Shown here: piece by piece, positions 63,834 to 64,000 of the stretch
How the letters are laid out: each line of letters begins with the position of its first letter
Position numbering within the stretch: the first letter of the stretch is position 1
Assembly: GCF_900141825.1 (NCBI RefSeq)
Contig: NZ_FQYQ01000001.1
Coordinates: 124,001-188,000 of the forward strand
Reading direction: 5' to 3'
Length of the DNA stretch: 64,000 nt
From: Pseudobutyrivibrio xylanivorans DSM 14809
GTDB taxonomy: Bacteria; Bacillota; Clostridia; Lachnospirales; Lachnospiraceae
Translations under genes and position numbers: made by a program
The notes under the pieces: generated by a model
Databases searched by the model: none
What the model was told of the DNA's origin: nothing
Seen by the model: only the letters and a program-made list of their open reading frames with translations

Positions 63834-64000
63834 ATGTCAGAGAAAATTTGCGTTCTTGGCGTAGCAGGAGGTTCTGCTTCAGGCAAGACTACTATCATCA
63901 ACAAATTACAGGATTTCTTTGGAGAGGATATTGCAGTAATTAGCCATGATGCTTATTACAAGGCTCATCCAGAGATGTCTTTTGAAGAGCGTAGCCAGCT
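63834..64000 (+). CDS. udk: Uridine kinase, 5' part
   Basis: Fifty-five residues are visible before the window ends. MSEKICVLGVAGGSASGKTTIINKL carries the Walker A loop GGSASGKTT, and VISHDAYYKAHPEM is the uridine kinase DxYY signature. The enzyme makes UMP or CMP from the nucleosides. AAGGAG at 63823-63828 supports ATG 63834. Confidence 0.9.
   Translation, partial: MSEKICVLGVAGGSASGKTTIINKLQDFFGEDIAVISHDAYYKAHPEMSFEERSQ

Overview
The window reads as the chromosome of a motile, anaerobic, plant-polysaccharide-degrading Lachnospiraceae bacterium, most like Butyrivibrio or Pseudobutyrivibrio. The grounds are a low-GC Gram-positive style with strong AGGAGG ribosome sites, a one-chain pyruvate:ferredoxin oxidoreductase, a Yes/Lpl-type xylo-oligosaccharide locus, a cytoplasmic GH9 cellodextrinase, a domain-swapped GH3 beta-glucosidase and three flagellin paralogues. 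The genus is inferred from gene content, not from a marker gene. No rRNA or tRNA gene was seen.

1-15.2 kb is a xylo-oligosaccharide locus. It holds the end of a solute-binding protein, a YesL-like membrane protein, a GH3 glycosidase, an SGNH esterase, a GH43 xylosidase, a YesM/YesN two-component pair, a lipoprotein binding protein with two LplB/LplC-type permeases, and a GH8 exo-oligoxylanase. None of the hydrolases has a signal peptide, so acetylated xylo-oligosaccharides appear to be imported and then taken apart in the cytoplasm. The locus is followed by a 300-bp array of five 37-nt dyads in front of a PD-(D/E)XK nuclease-like gene.

16.6-34.9 kb is mostly core: a phosphohexomutase, the swapped GH3 beta-glucosidase, a chemoreceptor, guaB (minus strand), nifJ, nrdR, a small gene with a sigma-28-like promoter, yqeG-rpiB, and the tig-clpP-clpX-ysxC block. 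34.9-37.6 kb is a zinc-type ABC importer whose leader and spacer contain repeat-derived, highly folded sequence. An AAA ATPase with tandem repeats in its promoter comes next (37.8-38.8 kb). Three flagellin genes follow (39.2-44.7 kb). Their ribosome sites are all the same small hairpin, with GGA in the loop, matching a CsrA site.

44.9-51.4 kb holds apt, trmO, a cytidylate-kinase-like protein, the GH9 cellodextrinase, a Cof-type phosphatase, a lipoprotein and an acyltransferase. 51.5-58.8 kb is the most unusual part: about a dozen small, mostly co-oriented, functionally unrelated and partly broken genes (two GNATs, two alpha/beta hydrolases, flavodoxin, TfoX-N, ACT, RhuM, DUF4256, DUF3795, SdpI and others). 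An 18-19-nt motif recurs immediately after the genes and often supplies the stop codon. Three related terminators delimit the stretch. It looks like a gene-cassette array, but the gaps are too short for classical integron attC sites. A second hairpin array (five 51-52-nt units) follows it, and the window ends with ychF, a small conserved protein, an AEC transporter, pepT, a YitT protein and the start of a uridine kinase gene.
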